Of a stretch of DNA of 64,000 nt, positions 16,389 through 24,150 are shown one piece after another. Position 1 is the first letter of the stretch; the number at the start of each line of letters is the position of its first letter. Source of the stretch: a virus; the IMG/VR virus record IMGVR_UViG_3300046792_000297, positions 39,955-103,954 of that record. The stretch is one strand, 5' to 3'. A program made the position numbers and the translations under genes. The notes under the pieces were generated by a model. The model worked only from the letters and a program-made list of their open reading frames with translations. It made no database searches and was not told where the DNA came from.

Positions 16389-17249
16389 ATGCCCGGCTTC
16401 CGCCCGCCCAACCGCATCGAGATCGCTTACCGGCGGGCCATCACCGACGCGCTGGCCGAACTGCTCGGCCTGATCCCGCCCGACCTCAGTGAAGGCGAGT
16501 GGCTCACCCAACTGGCGGCGCTCGGCTACCGCCCGGAGATGCTCGACCTGGCCGCTCGCACGGCCTACAAGATGGTCGAGTGGATCAACATCGACAACGC
16601 CAAGAGTTGGCGGGCCGCCTCGCGGCAGTCGCAACGCTCGCAAAGATTATTCCGCCTCTTGCAGCACGAACTGGCCGGGCCGGTCGGCGTCACCCTGAAC
16701 TGGCTGGTGCGGGAGAACGCCAAGCTGATCTCCTCGATCCCGTCGACTGTCGCGTCGATGTTGACCGGCGAGATCGCGACGGCGGCGCAGGGCGGAGCCC
16801 GGCACGAAACGATGACGCGGATGATGCGGGTCCGCTTTCCCGAATTGACCCACAACCGCATCGCCCTGATTGCTCGCACGGAGACGGCCAAGGCGTCGAC
16901 GGCGCTCACGCGAGCGCGGTCGGAAGAGTTGGACCTGACCTGGTTCGTCTGGAAGACTTCGGAGGATCGCCGGGTGCGCCCGGCGCATAAGAACCTGAAC
17001 GGCGTGCTGGTTTCCTGGGCCGACCTGCCGCAGCCCGAGGCGCTGATCGGGGAGAAGAGCACGCTGGGCAAGGGCGCGGCGGGCGACTTTCCCAACTGCC
17101 GCTGCTACCCCGCCCCGTTGCTCTCGCTCGACGACGTGTTCGCCAACGGCAGCGTGCGGGCGCGGGTGTATCACAACGACCACATTGAACGCATGACGCG
17201 GGCGCAGTTCGCGCGGCTGTCGGGCGTCGAGCGCCGCTACGCGGCTTGA
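16389..17249 (+). CDS. Mu gpF-like minor head protein
   Basis: 286 aa. The C-terminal half has the head-morphogenesis signature of Mu gpF / SPP1 gp7: I-A-R-T-E-T-A, T-S-E-D-R-R-V-R-P-A-H-K-N-L-N-G and F-P-N-C-R-C-Y-P. These proteins bind the portal inside the prohead and often act in DNA packaging or ejection. Rare codons AGA TTA TTC at 16644-16652 coincide with a weaker palindrome copy. Confidence 0.88.
   Translation: MPGFRPPNRIEIAYRRAITDALAELLGLIPPDLSEGEWLTQLAALGYRPEMLDLAARTAYKMVEWINIDNAKSWRAASRQSQRSQRLFRLLQHELAGPVGVTLNWLVRENAKLISSIPSTVASMLTGEIATAAQGGARHETMTRMMRVRFPELTHNRIALIARTETAKASTALTRARSEELDLTWFVWKTSEDRRVRPAHKNLNGVLVSWADLPQPEALIGEKSTLGKGAAGDFPNCRCYPAPLLSLDDVFANGSVRARVYHNDHIERMTRAQFARLSGVERRYAA
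16640..16652. repeat. Weaker palindrome copy with perfect right half
   Basis: CGCAAAGATTATT, 8 of 12 fixed positions, with the right half GATTATT perfect. It is spelled with the rare codons AGA TTA TTC in the Mu gpF-like gene. Confidence 0.35.
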
Positions 17250-17260
17250 AGGACACCATA

Positions 17261-18490
17261 ATGCCTACACGCAAGGATGCAGTCGCCGACCTGGGCTTCG
17301 ATCCCACCGGCAAGCAGGACTGTTCGCCCCGTCTGACCGACTACCTCAATTCCAGCGACGCCAATGGCGGCGAACTGCACTTCCCTGCCGGGCGCTACTA
17401 CTACCGCTCCACCGTGGAAAGCAACCAGAAGAACGTCAAGTTGGTGGGCGACGCACACTTGGCCAACATGGGCGACAGCCCGGTGGCCTTCTGCTCCGAT
17501 CAGTATCTTGAGGCGATTTTGTGGTGGAACGGTTCGCAACCTACTTCCAATATGAACGGGCCGAGAATCGACCACGTTCAATTTCAGGACACCAGCAGCG
17601 ACCACGCTCACTTGCGTAGCGCCATCCGCCTCACCGCGACCGCGAACGCGGAACTCAAGGTGGGCTTTTTGAATCTTCATCCGCAACGCTACTGCAATGG
17701 CACGGCGGCGGTGAGCACCAACTCGAAGACCGTTCAGGGAGCGGGCACCAAGTGGCAGGACTACATGAGCCGCTGTGCCTGGCTGGTGATTGATGGCTAT
17801 CCGTATGAGATCGCCAGCGTGGAGTCGGAGACTGCGCTGACGCTGGCCATCGAGTACCAGGGGCCGACCGCCAGCAATAAAGGATACGCAATCAACTGGG
17901 GCGGCGTGGGCGTGTGGCTCGATCCAGGCACAGACTTTTGTCAGTATGGCAAAGAATGGAGCTTGAATGGCCGCTGTGCGTGCGCCCTGTTCGCAGCGGC
18001 GGGCGCTACCAGCCCGCGCTACACCGGGACCAGCAGGATCAAGGTATTGAGTGGCTACTTAAATGGCGAGGGGATTCCAGACAGCATCGCCGGTTATTTC
18101 GGACCCTATTCCGACACGTTCGTTTGGGATTGCGCCATGAACTCGTTTGCCTTCGGACTTGTCATTGCGAACGGACACCAGCACGACGTGCAACATGGCG
18201 ATTATGAAAATGCTGGCGGGCCGGTGCCGGTCACGGGTAAGCCGTTGAGCTACGATTCCTGCCACGGCATCCTGGTCATGTCCTCCAATCACAGCGATAC
18301 CTGGGGCAACCGCCTGGGTGGATATTTCAGACAGATCGGGACGGCGATGGAACTCTATGGCACGCCCGGCAAAGCGCCTGATTGGACAATCATCGGCGTG
18401 TCCACCTTCCGCTCCAACAAGGCCAAGCTGATCGTGGGCAACGCCACCAACACCGAAATTCTGCAACCGTCGCTCGCGGGCGGCGTGTAA
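17261..18490 (+). CDS. Beta-helix tail spike
   Basis: 409 aa. Pectate-lyase-type opening: D-L-G-F-D-P-T-G-K-Q-D, a short acidic stretch, then G-G-E-L-H-F-P-A-G-R-Y-Y-Y, as in many spikes that begin with a capping turn followed by a parallel beta-helix. It has no signal peptide, unlike the other two spikes. ATG 17261 has AAGGA 9 bases upstream. It probably binds or degrades surface glycans. Confidence 0.75.
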   Translation: MPTRKDAVADLGFDPTGKQDCSPRLTDYLNSSDANGGELHFPAGRYYYRSTVESNQKNVKLVGDAHLANMGDSPVAFCSDQYLEAILWWNGSQPTSNMNGPRIDHVQFQDTSSDHAHLRSAIRLTATANAELKVGFLNLHPQRYCNGTAAVSTNSKTVQGAGTKWQDYMSRCAWLVIDGYPYEIASVESETALTLAIEYQGPTASNKGYAINWGGVGVWLDPGTDFCQYGKEWSLNGRCACALFAAAGATSPRYTGTSRIKVLSGYLNGEGIPDSIAGYFGPYSDTFVWDCAMNSFAFGLVIANGHQHDVQHGDYENAGGPVPVTGKPLSYDSCHGILVMSSNHSDTWGNRLGGYFRQIGTAMELYGTPGKAPDWTIIGVSTFRSNKAKLIVGNATNTEILQPSLAGGV

Positions 18491-18505
18491 ACCACGGAGG
18501 GACTA

Positions 18506-18874
18506 ATGCCGCTTACCAACAAGGGCGAATCAATCTTGAACTCGATGCGCGAAACTTACCCCTCGGAGGCAAAGGCCAAAGAGGTCTTCTATGCCTCAAA
18601 GAACGCACACACCATCAGTGGCGTCGACGCCATGTGCCGCGACGCCGACGAGATCGACGACGTGGGCCAGTCGGTGCTGCACGCGGTCGATGCGGAGTAT
18701 CCCATGCCTGGCCAACTGCCCGGCATCCGCATCAACGAGACGGGCCAGTCGGTGCTGCACGCCATCGACGCGAACGGCGGCGGCAACTCGGGCGCGGTGA
18801 TCTCGCCCACGCCGGAACTGGGCCAGAGCGCCTACCAGCGTGGCGAGGCCATCCCCGAAGCTAAGCGGGATTAG
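18506..18874 (+). CDS. Conserved phage protein with GQSVLHA repeats
   Basis: 122 aa, GGAGG 5 bases before ATG. The N-terminus reads like a widespread short phage family (M-P-L-T-N-K-G ... V-F-Y-A-S-K-N-A-H-T-I-S-G-V-D). The second half repeats G-Q-S-V-L-H-A-(V/I)-D-A twice and has a third G-Q-S-A. The first part looks compact and the rest an extended linker. Role unknown; its position suggests a head-associated protein. Confidence 0.7.
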   Translation: MPLTNKGESILNSMRETYPSEAKAKEVFYASKNAHTISGVDAMCRDADEIDDVGQSVLHAVDAEYPMPGQLPGIRINETGQSVLHAIDANGGGNSGAVISPTPELGQSAYQRGEAIPEAKRD

Positions 18875-18880
18875 CCGTCT

Positions 18881-18940
18881 GCCACGTCGCGCCAACTTGC
18901 GCCATGTCGCGCCAACGAACGCCAACTTGCGCCAACGAAC
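18881..18940 (+). repeat. Six tandem 10-bp GCCA units
   Basis: Six consecutive 10-bp units, each starting GCCA and ending C: gccacgtcgc, gccaacttgc, gccatgtcgc, gccaacgaac, gccaacttgc, gccaacgaac. The period is close to one helical turn. The array lies between the GQSVLHA gene and the AGGAGG of the small membrane gene. Confidence 0.8.
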
Positions 18941-18960
18941 TCAATAACCAGGAGGTTGTC

Positions 18961-19119
18961 ATGATCGCAGTAATTTTGATCATTCTGGTGTTAATGAATG
19001 GCATTGGGGCATGGGCATCCCCACAACCGGGTTACTACAGGCATGGATGGGGCGTGTTGGGTTTGATTTGCCTAATCCTGTTGATCATCTTGTTACTAAA
19101 GCCAGAGTTGCTCCACTGA
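18961..19119 (+). CDS. DUF3309-like small membrane protein
   Basis: 52 aa. Two hydrophobic stretches (I-A-V-I-L-I-I-L-V-L and L-G-L-I-C-L-I-L-L-I-I-L-L-L) flank a Trp/Gly/Tyr loop with H-G-W-G, the layout of DUF3309 proteins common in bacterial chromosomes. Codons (ATT, TTA, TTG) are more AT-rich than in neighbours, suggesting host origin. AGGAGG lies 5 bases before the ATG. Confidence 0.7.
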   Translation: MIAVILIILVLMNGIGAWASPQPGYYRHGWGVLGLICLILLIILLLKPELLH

Positions 19120-19127
19120 GGGCCGCC

Positions 19128-19493
19128 ATGACGATACAGGCTGGACACTCCGCATTCTCCGATCCACCCGCCGTGACCCATGCGGTCCAGCGCGACGAGC
19201 AGGGGCGCTTCGCCTCAGATGGCATCGGCGCGGGCAACTCCGCCTTGAGCGAACTCGCGCCCATCAATGCTCTACCCGTGCAGGTCTACGAAGCCTCGGA
19301 AAGCGAAGGCCCGCCGTTCGGCAGCGAGGCGGTGATCGAGCGCAGCGACGCGGGCCAGGCGACCAGCGAGCAGGCGGTCGAGCCGCTGATCAGCGCGGCC
19401 AAGGACGAAATGCGTCACCAGGAAGAGGGCTGGGACCCCGCCGGGTCGGCTCCGCAGCCGCTGCGACCGTGGGACGACAGCGCGGCCAAATAA
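19128..19493 (+). CDS. Small acidic protein with RDEQGRF motif
   Basis: 121 aa. It contains Q-R-D-E-Q-G-R-F-A-S near residue 25, the same type of segment (R-D-E-x-G-K/R-F/W) found after the leader of the kinase and zeta-type effectors, here without the A-N-G-L-E-D-W part. The rest is polar and probably disordered. It may be another virion-associated protein. Confidence 0.6.
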   Translation: MTIQAGHSAFSDPPAVTHAVQRDEQGRFASDGIGAGNSALSELAPINALPVQVYEASESEGPPFGSEAVIERSDAGQATSEQAVEPLISAAKDEMRHQEEGWDPAGSAPQPLRPWDDSAAK

Positions 19494-19499
19494 CACCAC

Positions 19500-19512
19500 A
19501 TTAATCATTGTC
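19500..19512. repeat. Dispersed palindrome copy (9 of 12)
   Basis: ATTAATCATTGTC, core AATCATT intact, in the intergenic gap after the RDEQGRF gene. It sits where a copy would be expected between sites 4 and 5 (about 3.5 kb from each). Confidence 0.5.
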
Positions 19513-19568
19513 GAGTAATGTCCTGGGTTCACCGGACGAGCGCCGTGATGCGCCTGGGAGTTGCTTTC

Positions 19569-19751
19569 ATGGATGACCAACGCAAGGTTAGCCCAAACGA
19601 AGTCCGCGCCATGCAGGCGGAACTCGACCGTATGGAGCGCGAAAGCCCCCACCATCCTGAGATCGACGCCCTGCGCAACCGGCTCCAGATTGCCTACCTC
19701 GAACTGGGCGTGCAGGAATTCGGAGGACACCATGCCGATGAATCCGGGTAA
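19569..19751 (+). CDS. Small helical protein
   Basis: 60 aa, GGGAG 8 bases before ATG 19569. It is a charged helix pair (N-E-V-R-A-M-Q-A-E-L-D-R-M-E-R-E and D-A-L-R-N-R-L-Q-I-A-Y-L-E-L). It overlaps the next gene by 20 bases. No family recognised. Confidence 0.65.
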   Translation: MDDQRKVSPNEVRAMQAELDRMERESPHHPEIDALRNRLQIAYLELGVQEFGGHHADESG

Positions 19752-20184
19752 CTCGGCCTTCGAGGCCATGCCGGTCGTCCACGACAACTTCACGTCGCTG
19801 GGGCCGGGCTCCATCCCGGTCACCGACGCCCGCGAGCTTCCCTTCGCGCCGGACTCCCTTCCGGCGCTCGACGCGGGCACCACCGAGGGCGCGAAGAAAG
19901 CCTGGGAGTCGCGCAGCGGCGGCGAGCCGACCACCTCCAAGGGATCGCGCAGCAAAGCCAATTCTGGCCTGGCCACCATCTCGCGCAAGTATCACAACTC
20001 GATTCCGGTACAGGAAATCAACCACGCCCTGACCTCCGCTGGCCTCCAGCCGATGGAAGGCGGAATTTTCACCGGCAAAGAGGGGCGCTCGCACGAACAG
20101 GTTGGCCCCAACACCTGGCTCTCCTTGCAGTGGCACAAGATGGAAGCCACCGGGCGCTGGGAAATCAACGCCTACGTCAGCTAA
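19732..20184 (+). CDS. Hypothetical head-region protein
   Basis: 150 aa, GGAGG 5 bases before ATG 19732. A polar N-terminus (N-P-G-N-S-A-F-E-A-M-P) and a K-K-A-W-E-S-R-S segment related to the K-A-W-x-T-R-K motif precede a more compact C-terminal region ending W-L-S-L-Q-W-H-K-M ... W-E-I-N-A-Y-V-S. It lies directly before the protease gene. Function unknown. Confidence 0.6.
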   Translation: MPMNPGNSAFEAMPVVHDNFTSLGPGSIPVTDARELPFAPDSLPALDAGTTEGAKKAWESRSGGEPTTSKGSRSKANSGLATISRKYHNSIPVQEINHALTSAGLQPMEGGIFTGKEGRSHEQVGPNTWLSLQWHKMEATGRWEINAYVS

Positions 20185-20216
20185 CCACCACCTACATCTC
20201 TACCGGAGCGTGAGCG

Positions 20217-21884
20217 ATGCCCAAGTATTACTCCCTCATGCTCAGCCCCCACATCTCCAAGACGCCCGAGGGCTACCTGATTTGCCGCGACGTGAACATC
20301 TGCCGCAGCGGCTTTCAGGAGTACCGGGGCAACGAGTTGAGCCGCTTCCCCGGCTACGAGCATAGCTGGAACCTGGACCCCGGCCAGACCTACAAGGTCT
20401 ACCGGCCCAAGGAAGAAGTGCTCAACCCCGACACGATGGCCAGCTTCGAAGGCAAGACCGTGGTCAACGAGCACCCGGACGGCGACGCGGTCTACATCGA
20501 CAACGATGGCGAACTGAATTGCGGCCACATCCAGGGCGTGCATCGCGGGCCGGACCTGCCGCCCAGCGAAGACCTGCCCGAAGGCGCAGTCACCTTGCAG
20601 GGCGACCTGCATGTCAAGGACCCGGAACTGGTCGAGAAGATTTGGCCAGCGGGCGACCCGGAGAACGGAGTCCGCGACATCAGTTGCGGCTACTCACTGA
20701 GGCTCAAGCGTCTGGCGGACGGGACGCTTGTCATGACCCACATTCGCGGGAATCACGTGGCTGTGGTCGAGAAAGGCCGCGCGGGAAGTCTGATCGCTAT
20801 TCAAGATTCCGCGCCGCAAGCCAAGGCGGAAATCCTGGTTGCGATCTGCGACTCGGCACCGCCCGAAATCAAACAACAGCGGAGGAAAATCATGACCATC
20901 AAAGAATTGATTTTCGGGCGAGGGGTCAAAGCCATGATGCCAGATGCCAGCCCGGAAGAGGTCAGCGCCGTCCTCAAGGACCTGGAGGATGACAAGAACG
21001 GGCACAAGCCTGTAGCCAAGGACTCACTCACCAAACAGGACGAACTGGCCTCCGAACACCCTCACCGGGTCGCGGCTCATGCGGCGCTCGACCGCTGCAT
21101 GGACGCTCGCGGGAGCGCGGACGGTATGGGCAAGGACGCCTTCGGCAAGCCTTCCCATCTGAACCAACTCAAGAAGGAACTGCTCAAGTTCATCGAGGAA
21201 GAGGAGGCTGCGGAGGAAACCAAGCCGCCCGGCGAAGAGGGCAAACCTGCGCCCGCCACCGCCGCGCCGCCGCCCGCTGCACCACCCGCCGAAGCTGCGC
21301 CGCCTGCCAAGCCAGAAGAAGAGGATGCCGCGCCGCCCGAAGAAGCCAAGCCGGAGATCGAAGAACTGGCCGAAGGCGAAGGCGCGGAGGCGGAAGCTCC
21401 GCCGGAGGAAGCCGGTACTGCGCCGCCCGAGGAAGAGAGCGAGGATCGCGGGCCGGAAGGCAACGAAGAGCCGCCGGAGGAAGGCGACGAGGAAGAGGAA
21501 GAAGCCAACGACGCCGAAGTGACCGAGAAGGGCGAGAGTGTGCTCAAGCAGGCCAACGATTCAGTGCGGGCCTACATTCGCGCCACCAAGCCGGTGATCG
21601 CCGCCATCGTGGCCAAGCCCAAGAGCAAGCGCAGCCCCAAAGAGGTCCTGATGGTGGACAGCTACAACCGGGCCGTGCGCGGGGTCAATGCGGCGGGTCC
21701 GGCCTACCGCGTGCTGGCTAAGGTCAAGGTGCCGCCCCGCATTCCGGCACTGGCCGTCGACGCCGAGAAGGCTCGCACGGAAGCCAAGGCCGAAACCGAT
21801 TTGATCGCGAGTTTTTACGAAGGGGTGCCGTGGAATAAGGGCAAGGAACGCCACGACCTCTATCTCACTACGAAGGGAAAATAA
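20217..21884 (+). CDS. DUF2213 prohead protease fused to scaffold
   Basis: 555 aa. Residues 1-205 are a DUF2213-type phage protease: N-E-H-P-D with His near 84, R-D-I-S-C-G-Y-S near 160, and H-I-R-G-N-H-V-A-V-V near 180. It would cleave scaffold and head proteins during prohead maturation. From about 226 the sequence is a highly charged, Glu/Pro/Ala-rich scaffold-like segment with a basic helical C-terminus. The junction carries its own start site (separate entry). It precedes decoration and capsid genes, as in lambda C/Nu3. Confidence 0.85.
   Translation: MPKYYSLMLSPHISKTPEGYLICRDVNICRSGFQEYRGNELSRFPGYEHSWNLDPGQTYKVYRPKEEVLNPDTMASFEGKTVVNEHPDGDAVYIDNDGELNCGHIQGVHRGPDLPPSEDLPEGAVTLQGDLHVKDPELVEKIWPAGDPENGVRDISCGYSLRLKRLADGTLVMTHIRGNHVAVVEKGRAGSLIAIQDSAPQAKAEILVAICDSAPPEIKQQRRKIMTIKELIFGRGVKAMMPDASPEEVSAVLKDLEDDKNGHKPVAKDSLTKQDELASEHPHRVAAHAALDRCMDARGSADGMGKDAFGKPSHLNQLKKELLKFIEEEEAAEETKPPGEEGKPAPATAAPPPAAPPAEAAPPAKPEEEDAAPPEEAKPEIEELAEGEGAEAEAPPEEAGTAPPEEESEDRGPEGNEEPPEEGDEEEEEANDAEVTEKGESVLKQANDSVRAYIRATKPVIAAIVAKPKSKRSPKEVLMVDSYNRAVRGVNAAGPAYRVLAKVKVPPRIPALAVDAEKARTEAKAETDLIASFYEGVPWNKGKERHDLYLTTKGK
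20892..21884 (+). CDS. Internal-start scaffold protein (in frame with protease)
   Basis: An in-frame ATG at 20892 is preceded by GGAGG with a 6-base spacer, stronger than most starts in the window, exactly where the protease domain ends. The product would be 330 aa: a short helix (M-T-I-K-E-L-I-F-G-R-G), then the acidic Glu/Ala/Pro region and a basic C-terminus. This is the lambda Nu3 arrangement, giving many scaffold chains per protease. The bases after the start (AAAGAATTGATTTTC, 20901-20915) resemble the dispersed palindrome with a 2-base centre. Confidence 0.7.
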   Translation: MTIKELIFGRGVKAMMPDASPEEVSAVLKDLEDDKNGHKPVAKDSLTKQDELASEHPHRVAAHAALDRCMDARGSADGMGKDAFGKPSHLNQLKKELLKFIEEEEAAEETKPPGEEGKPAPATAAPPPAAPPAEAAPPAKPEEEDAAPPEEAKPEIEELAEGEGAEAEAPPEEAGTAPPEEESEDRGPEGNEEPPEEGDEEEEEANDAEVTEKGESVLKQANDSVRAYIRATKPVIAAIVAKPKSKRSPKEVLMVDSYNRAVRGVNAAGPAYRVLAKVKVPPRIPALAVDAEKARTEAKAETDLIASFYEGVPWNKGKERHDLYLTTKGK

Positions 21885-21887
21885 ACC

Positions 21888-22448
21888 ATGCCCGCAACTG
21901 TCATTCCAGTAAAGGGACTCAAACTTGGCTTCGTTGGGAATATCAGTAATGAGGGCTATTCCCTTCGCACGCCGCGCATGGTCAAGGCCGCCGATCCGAA
22001 TCCTATCGCGTTCGGTGAGACCGTGACCGTCAACTCCGACAACACCTACTCCAGCATCAAGAGTTTCGTCGCGGCGGCGGGCACGGTCCTCGCCACCACG
22101 CCGCTGGGCATTGCCGTGTCGAACGTGAACATCAACCCGGTCTACGCCACCACGGGTTCCGGCAACCTGCTCACGGGCGGCGGCAAGTACAACCAGGGCG
22201 AGATCGCCGACGTGCTGGTCAAGGGTACGGTGAATGTTTACTGCGCCAACGGTGCGCCCACCGCCAACGGCAACGTCTACATCCGGGTCGCGCTGAACGG
22301 CGCGATTCCCAACGGCGTCATCGGCGGCCTGGAAGCGGCAGCCGACGCAGCCAACTCCGTCCTGCTCACCAACCTGAAGTGGAAGACCGGGTACATCGAA
22401 GACGATGGCTCTTGCCAGGTCACCATCCTCAACCGCTTCATCCCCTAA
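21888..22448 (+). CDS. Capsid decoration/cement protein
   Basis: 186 aa. It is beta-rich with no charged clusters: F-G-E-T-V-T-V-N at 42-49, then G-T-V-N-V-Y-C-A-N-G and V-Y-I-R-V-A-L-N-G. Composition and position between scaffold and major capsid match structural cement proteins that bind the outside of the capsid lattice. The ATG follows the previous stop by 3 bases. Confidence 0.75.
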   Translation: MPATVIPVKGLKLGFVGNISNEGYSLRTPRMVKAADPNPIAFGETVTVNSDNTYSSIKSFVAAAGTVLATTPLGIAVSNVNINPVYATTGSGNLLTGGGKYNQGEIADVLVKGTVNVYCANGAPTANGNVYIRVALNGAIPNGVIGGLEAAADAANSVLLTNLKWKTGYIEDDGSCQVTILNRFIP

Positions 22449-22463
22449 TCGCGGGCAGTAAAA

Positions 22464-22485
22464 GCGGGCCGCGTTCGCGGTCCGC
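22464..22485 (+). promoter_or_regulatory. GC hairpin between decoration and capsid genes
   Basis: GCGGGCCGC pairs with GCGGTCCGC (one G-T wobble) around a 4-base loop. No T-run follows, so it is more likely an mRNA-stability or processing hairpin than a terminator. Confidence 0.55.
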
Positions 22486-22511
22486 CACTTCATTGAAGGA
22501 GAAACGAAGCA

Positions 22512-23537
22512 ATGACTCCCAAAGAGTATCAGCAGTCGCTTGCTGCCCTGCGAAGTGGTCAGGTCTTGTCCGATGCCGCGCAAGCGGCCACGGGCCAGAC
22601 ATTCCTGATGGCAGAGTTGAGCAAGCTGGACCCGGTGGTACGGCTACCACTGGAGAATTACACCTACCTGCGCGACATTCCGCTGGACAAGGGCGGCGGC
22701 TGGGTAATGAACCACATCGCGCACAACGTGGATTTTCGCGGGCCACGTGATGCCGGAGCAGGCTCGCAGACCAACGACTCGCGGGTGATCGAGTACAACG
22801 TCAACCAGGACACCTGGCCGGTTTATCCCTACCAGGTCCGCATTCGGATTCCCATCGTGGAGTCCCTGCGCATGGCCCAGGTAGGGCGTTCTCCCCAGGA
22901 CCTGCTCGACAAGGGCGTCCGCGTCGACTATTCGAAGACGCTCGACACCCGCACCTACCAGGGCTTCCAGGGCGGCGTCAGCGGCGGAACTAATTATTAT
23001 GGGCTGATCGGCAACCCCGCCGTTACCGTGACCGCGCTGCCCAACACCGGCACCGGCTCGACCCTCACCTGGTCGACCAAGAACGCCAGCCAGATTCTGG
23101 GCGACTTCAACTTCATGGCGCTCACCATCTGGAACGCGTCCGGCAACGCGCCCGGTGCCATGCCCACGCGCTTCCTGGTGCCGCCCACGCAGTGGGTGCT
23201 GCTCACCCAGCCGATGGCTGTGGTGGGCGGACCGTCGGGCTACGCGTCCATCCTCGACTACATCGAGAAGAACTACCTCGGTGCGGCCTTCGGGGTGAAG
23301 CCGGAAATCTATCCGCTGCCGGTGTGGCTGGACAACGCCGGGCCGGGACCGAGCCAGTTGATCATCGCCTACAAGTACGACAAGGACTGCCTGTCGCTGG
23401 GCATTCCCCAGGAGATCACCCGCTTCGGCGCTCCGCCGTCCATCGTGTCGGGCTGCTTCGAGTTCCTCTACCTCGCCAACATCGGCGTGGTCAAGGTGAA
23501 CCGGCCCTCCACAATAGGCGGATTCTACGGCTGCTGA
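22512..23537 (+). CDS. Major capsid protein (DUF2184-like)
   Basis: 341 aa, AAGGAG 10 bases before ATG. The overall pattern (early helical arm, R-I-R-I-P-I-V-E-S-L-R, F-L-V-P-P-T-Q-W, late I-T-R-F-G-A-P-P and F-L-Y-L-A-N-I-G-V-V-K-V-N-R-P) fits the DUF2184 group of HK97-fold capsid proteins. It follows protease, scaffold and decoration genes and is flanked by two hairpins. Codons ACT AAT TAT TAT at 22990-23001 form palindrome site 5. Confidence 0.85.
   Translation: MTPKEYQQSLAALRSGQVLSDAAQAATGQTFLMAELSKLDPVVRLPLENYTYLRDIPLDKGGGWVMNHIAHNVDFRGPRDAGAGSQTNDSRVIEYNVNQDTWPVYPYQVRIRIPIVESLRMAQVGRSPQDLLDKGVRVDYSKTLDTRTYQGFQGGVSGGTNYYGLIGNPAVTVTALPNTGTGSTLTWSTKNASQILGDFNFMALTIWNASGNAPGAMPTRFLVPPTQWVLLTQPMAVVGGPSGYASILDYIEKNYLGAAFGVKPEIYPLPVWLDNAGPGPSQLIIAYKYDKDCLSLGIPQEITRFGAPPSIVSGCFEFLYLANIGVVKVNRPSTIGGFYGC
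22989..23001. repeat. Dispersed palindrome site 5
   Basis: ACTAATTATTATG, 10 of 12, inside the capsid gene. It is spelled with AAT and TAT codons where the gene otherwise prefers AAC and TAC. Confidence 0.65.
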
Positions 23538-23575
23538 GTAACACTCACTTGCCGCCCGTCATGCAAGTTCAACGG

Positions 23576-23603
23576 GATGGGCTAGGTCTGCGCCTGGCCC
23601 ATC
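23576..23603 (+). promoter_or_regulatory. Hairpin after major capsid gene
   Basis: GATGGGCTAGG pairs with CCTGGCCCATC (one T-G wobble) around TCTGCG. There is no T-run; GAGGAG of the next gene follows directly. It may protect the capsid message or damp downstream expression. Confidence 0.6.
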
Positions 23604-23616
23604 GAGGAGACTGCTC

Positions 23617-24147
23617 ATGCAAATTCGAGCGCACGCCAGCGTCAATCTCTGGACCGCCGACACGGTGGCCTACCCGTTCGGCCTCGTTCACGTGGAGAAG
23701 GACACCGTCGCCACGGTGCCGGACGACGTCATCGACTATAAGGGGTACTCCCTGCTGGTACAGGCGGGCGATATAGTCGTAGTTTCGCCGCCGGGCGGCG
23801 GCCCTCCCCCGGAAGTTCCCAGCGGCGAGCCCAGCGAAACAAACCAAGTCCAGTGGGATGTCAAGGAAGCGGATACCGACATCGCGCTGGTGACCGCGCC
23901 GTCCACCGCCGTGGTGGTCGGCAGCGTGTTCCTGATCGACCTGGAATACATGACCGTCGGCGACATCTCCAACGTCGATAACCCCGGCGTGACTCGTGGG
24001 ACCTATAGCTCGACCGTCACCACGCACACGGCGGGCACTCCAGTCACGATCTGGGGCGGGGTCGTACCCCCACCTACGACCAGCGCCGCCAGCGCCAGCA
24101 GCAGCAAGCATACGGTGGTGGTGGCGGCCAAGGCGGGAAAGAAATAA
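23617..24147 (+). CDS. Beta-domain head protein with IDxEYMTV module
   Basis: 176 aa. The central domain contains V-F-L-I-D-L-E-Y-M-T-V-G-D-I and V-T-R-G-T-Y-S-S-T ... H-T-A-G-T-P-V. The same pattern recurs in the protein at 39778 (I-D-S-E-Y-M-T-V, V-A-R-A-T-Y-G-S-T, H-A-V-N-S-Y-V). A Pro/Gly linker precedes it and a Ser/Ala/Lys tail follows. It may be a minor capsid or decoration protein. Confidence 0.65.
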   Translation: MQIRAHASVNLWTADTVAYPFGLVHVEKDTVATVPDDVIDYKGYSLLVQAGDIVVVSPPGGGPPPEVPSGEPSETNQVQWDVKEADTDIALVTAPSTAVVVGSVFLIDLEYMTVGDISNVDNPGVTRGTYSSTVTTHTAGTPVTIWGGVVPPPTTSAASASSSKHTVVVAAKAGKK

Positions 24148-24150
24148 GCC

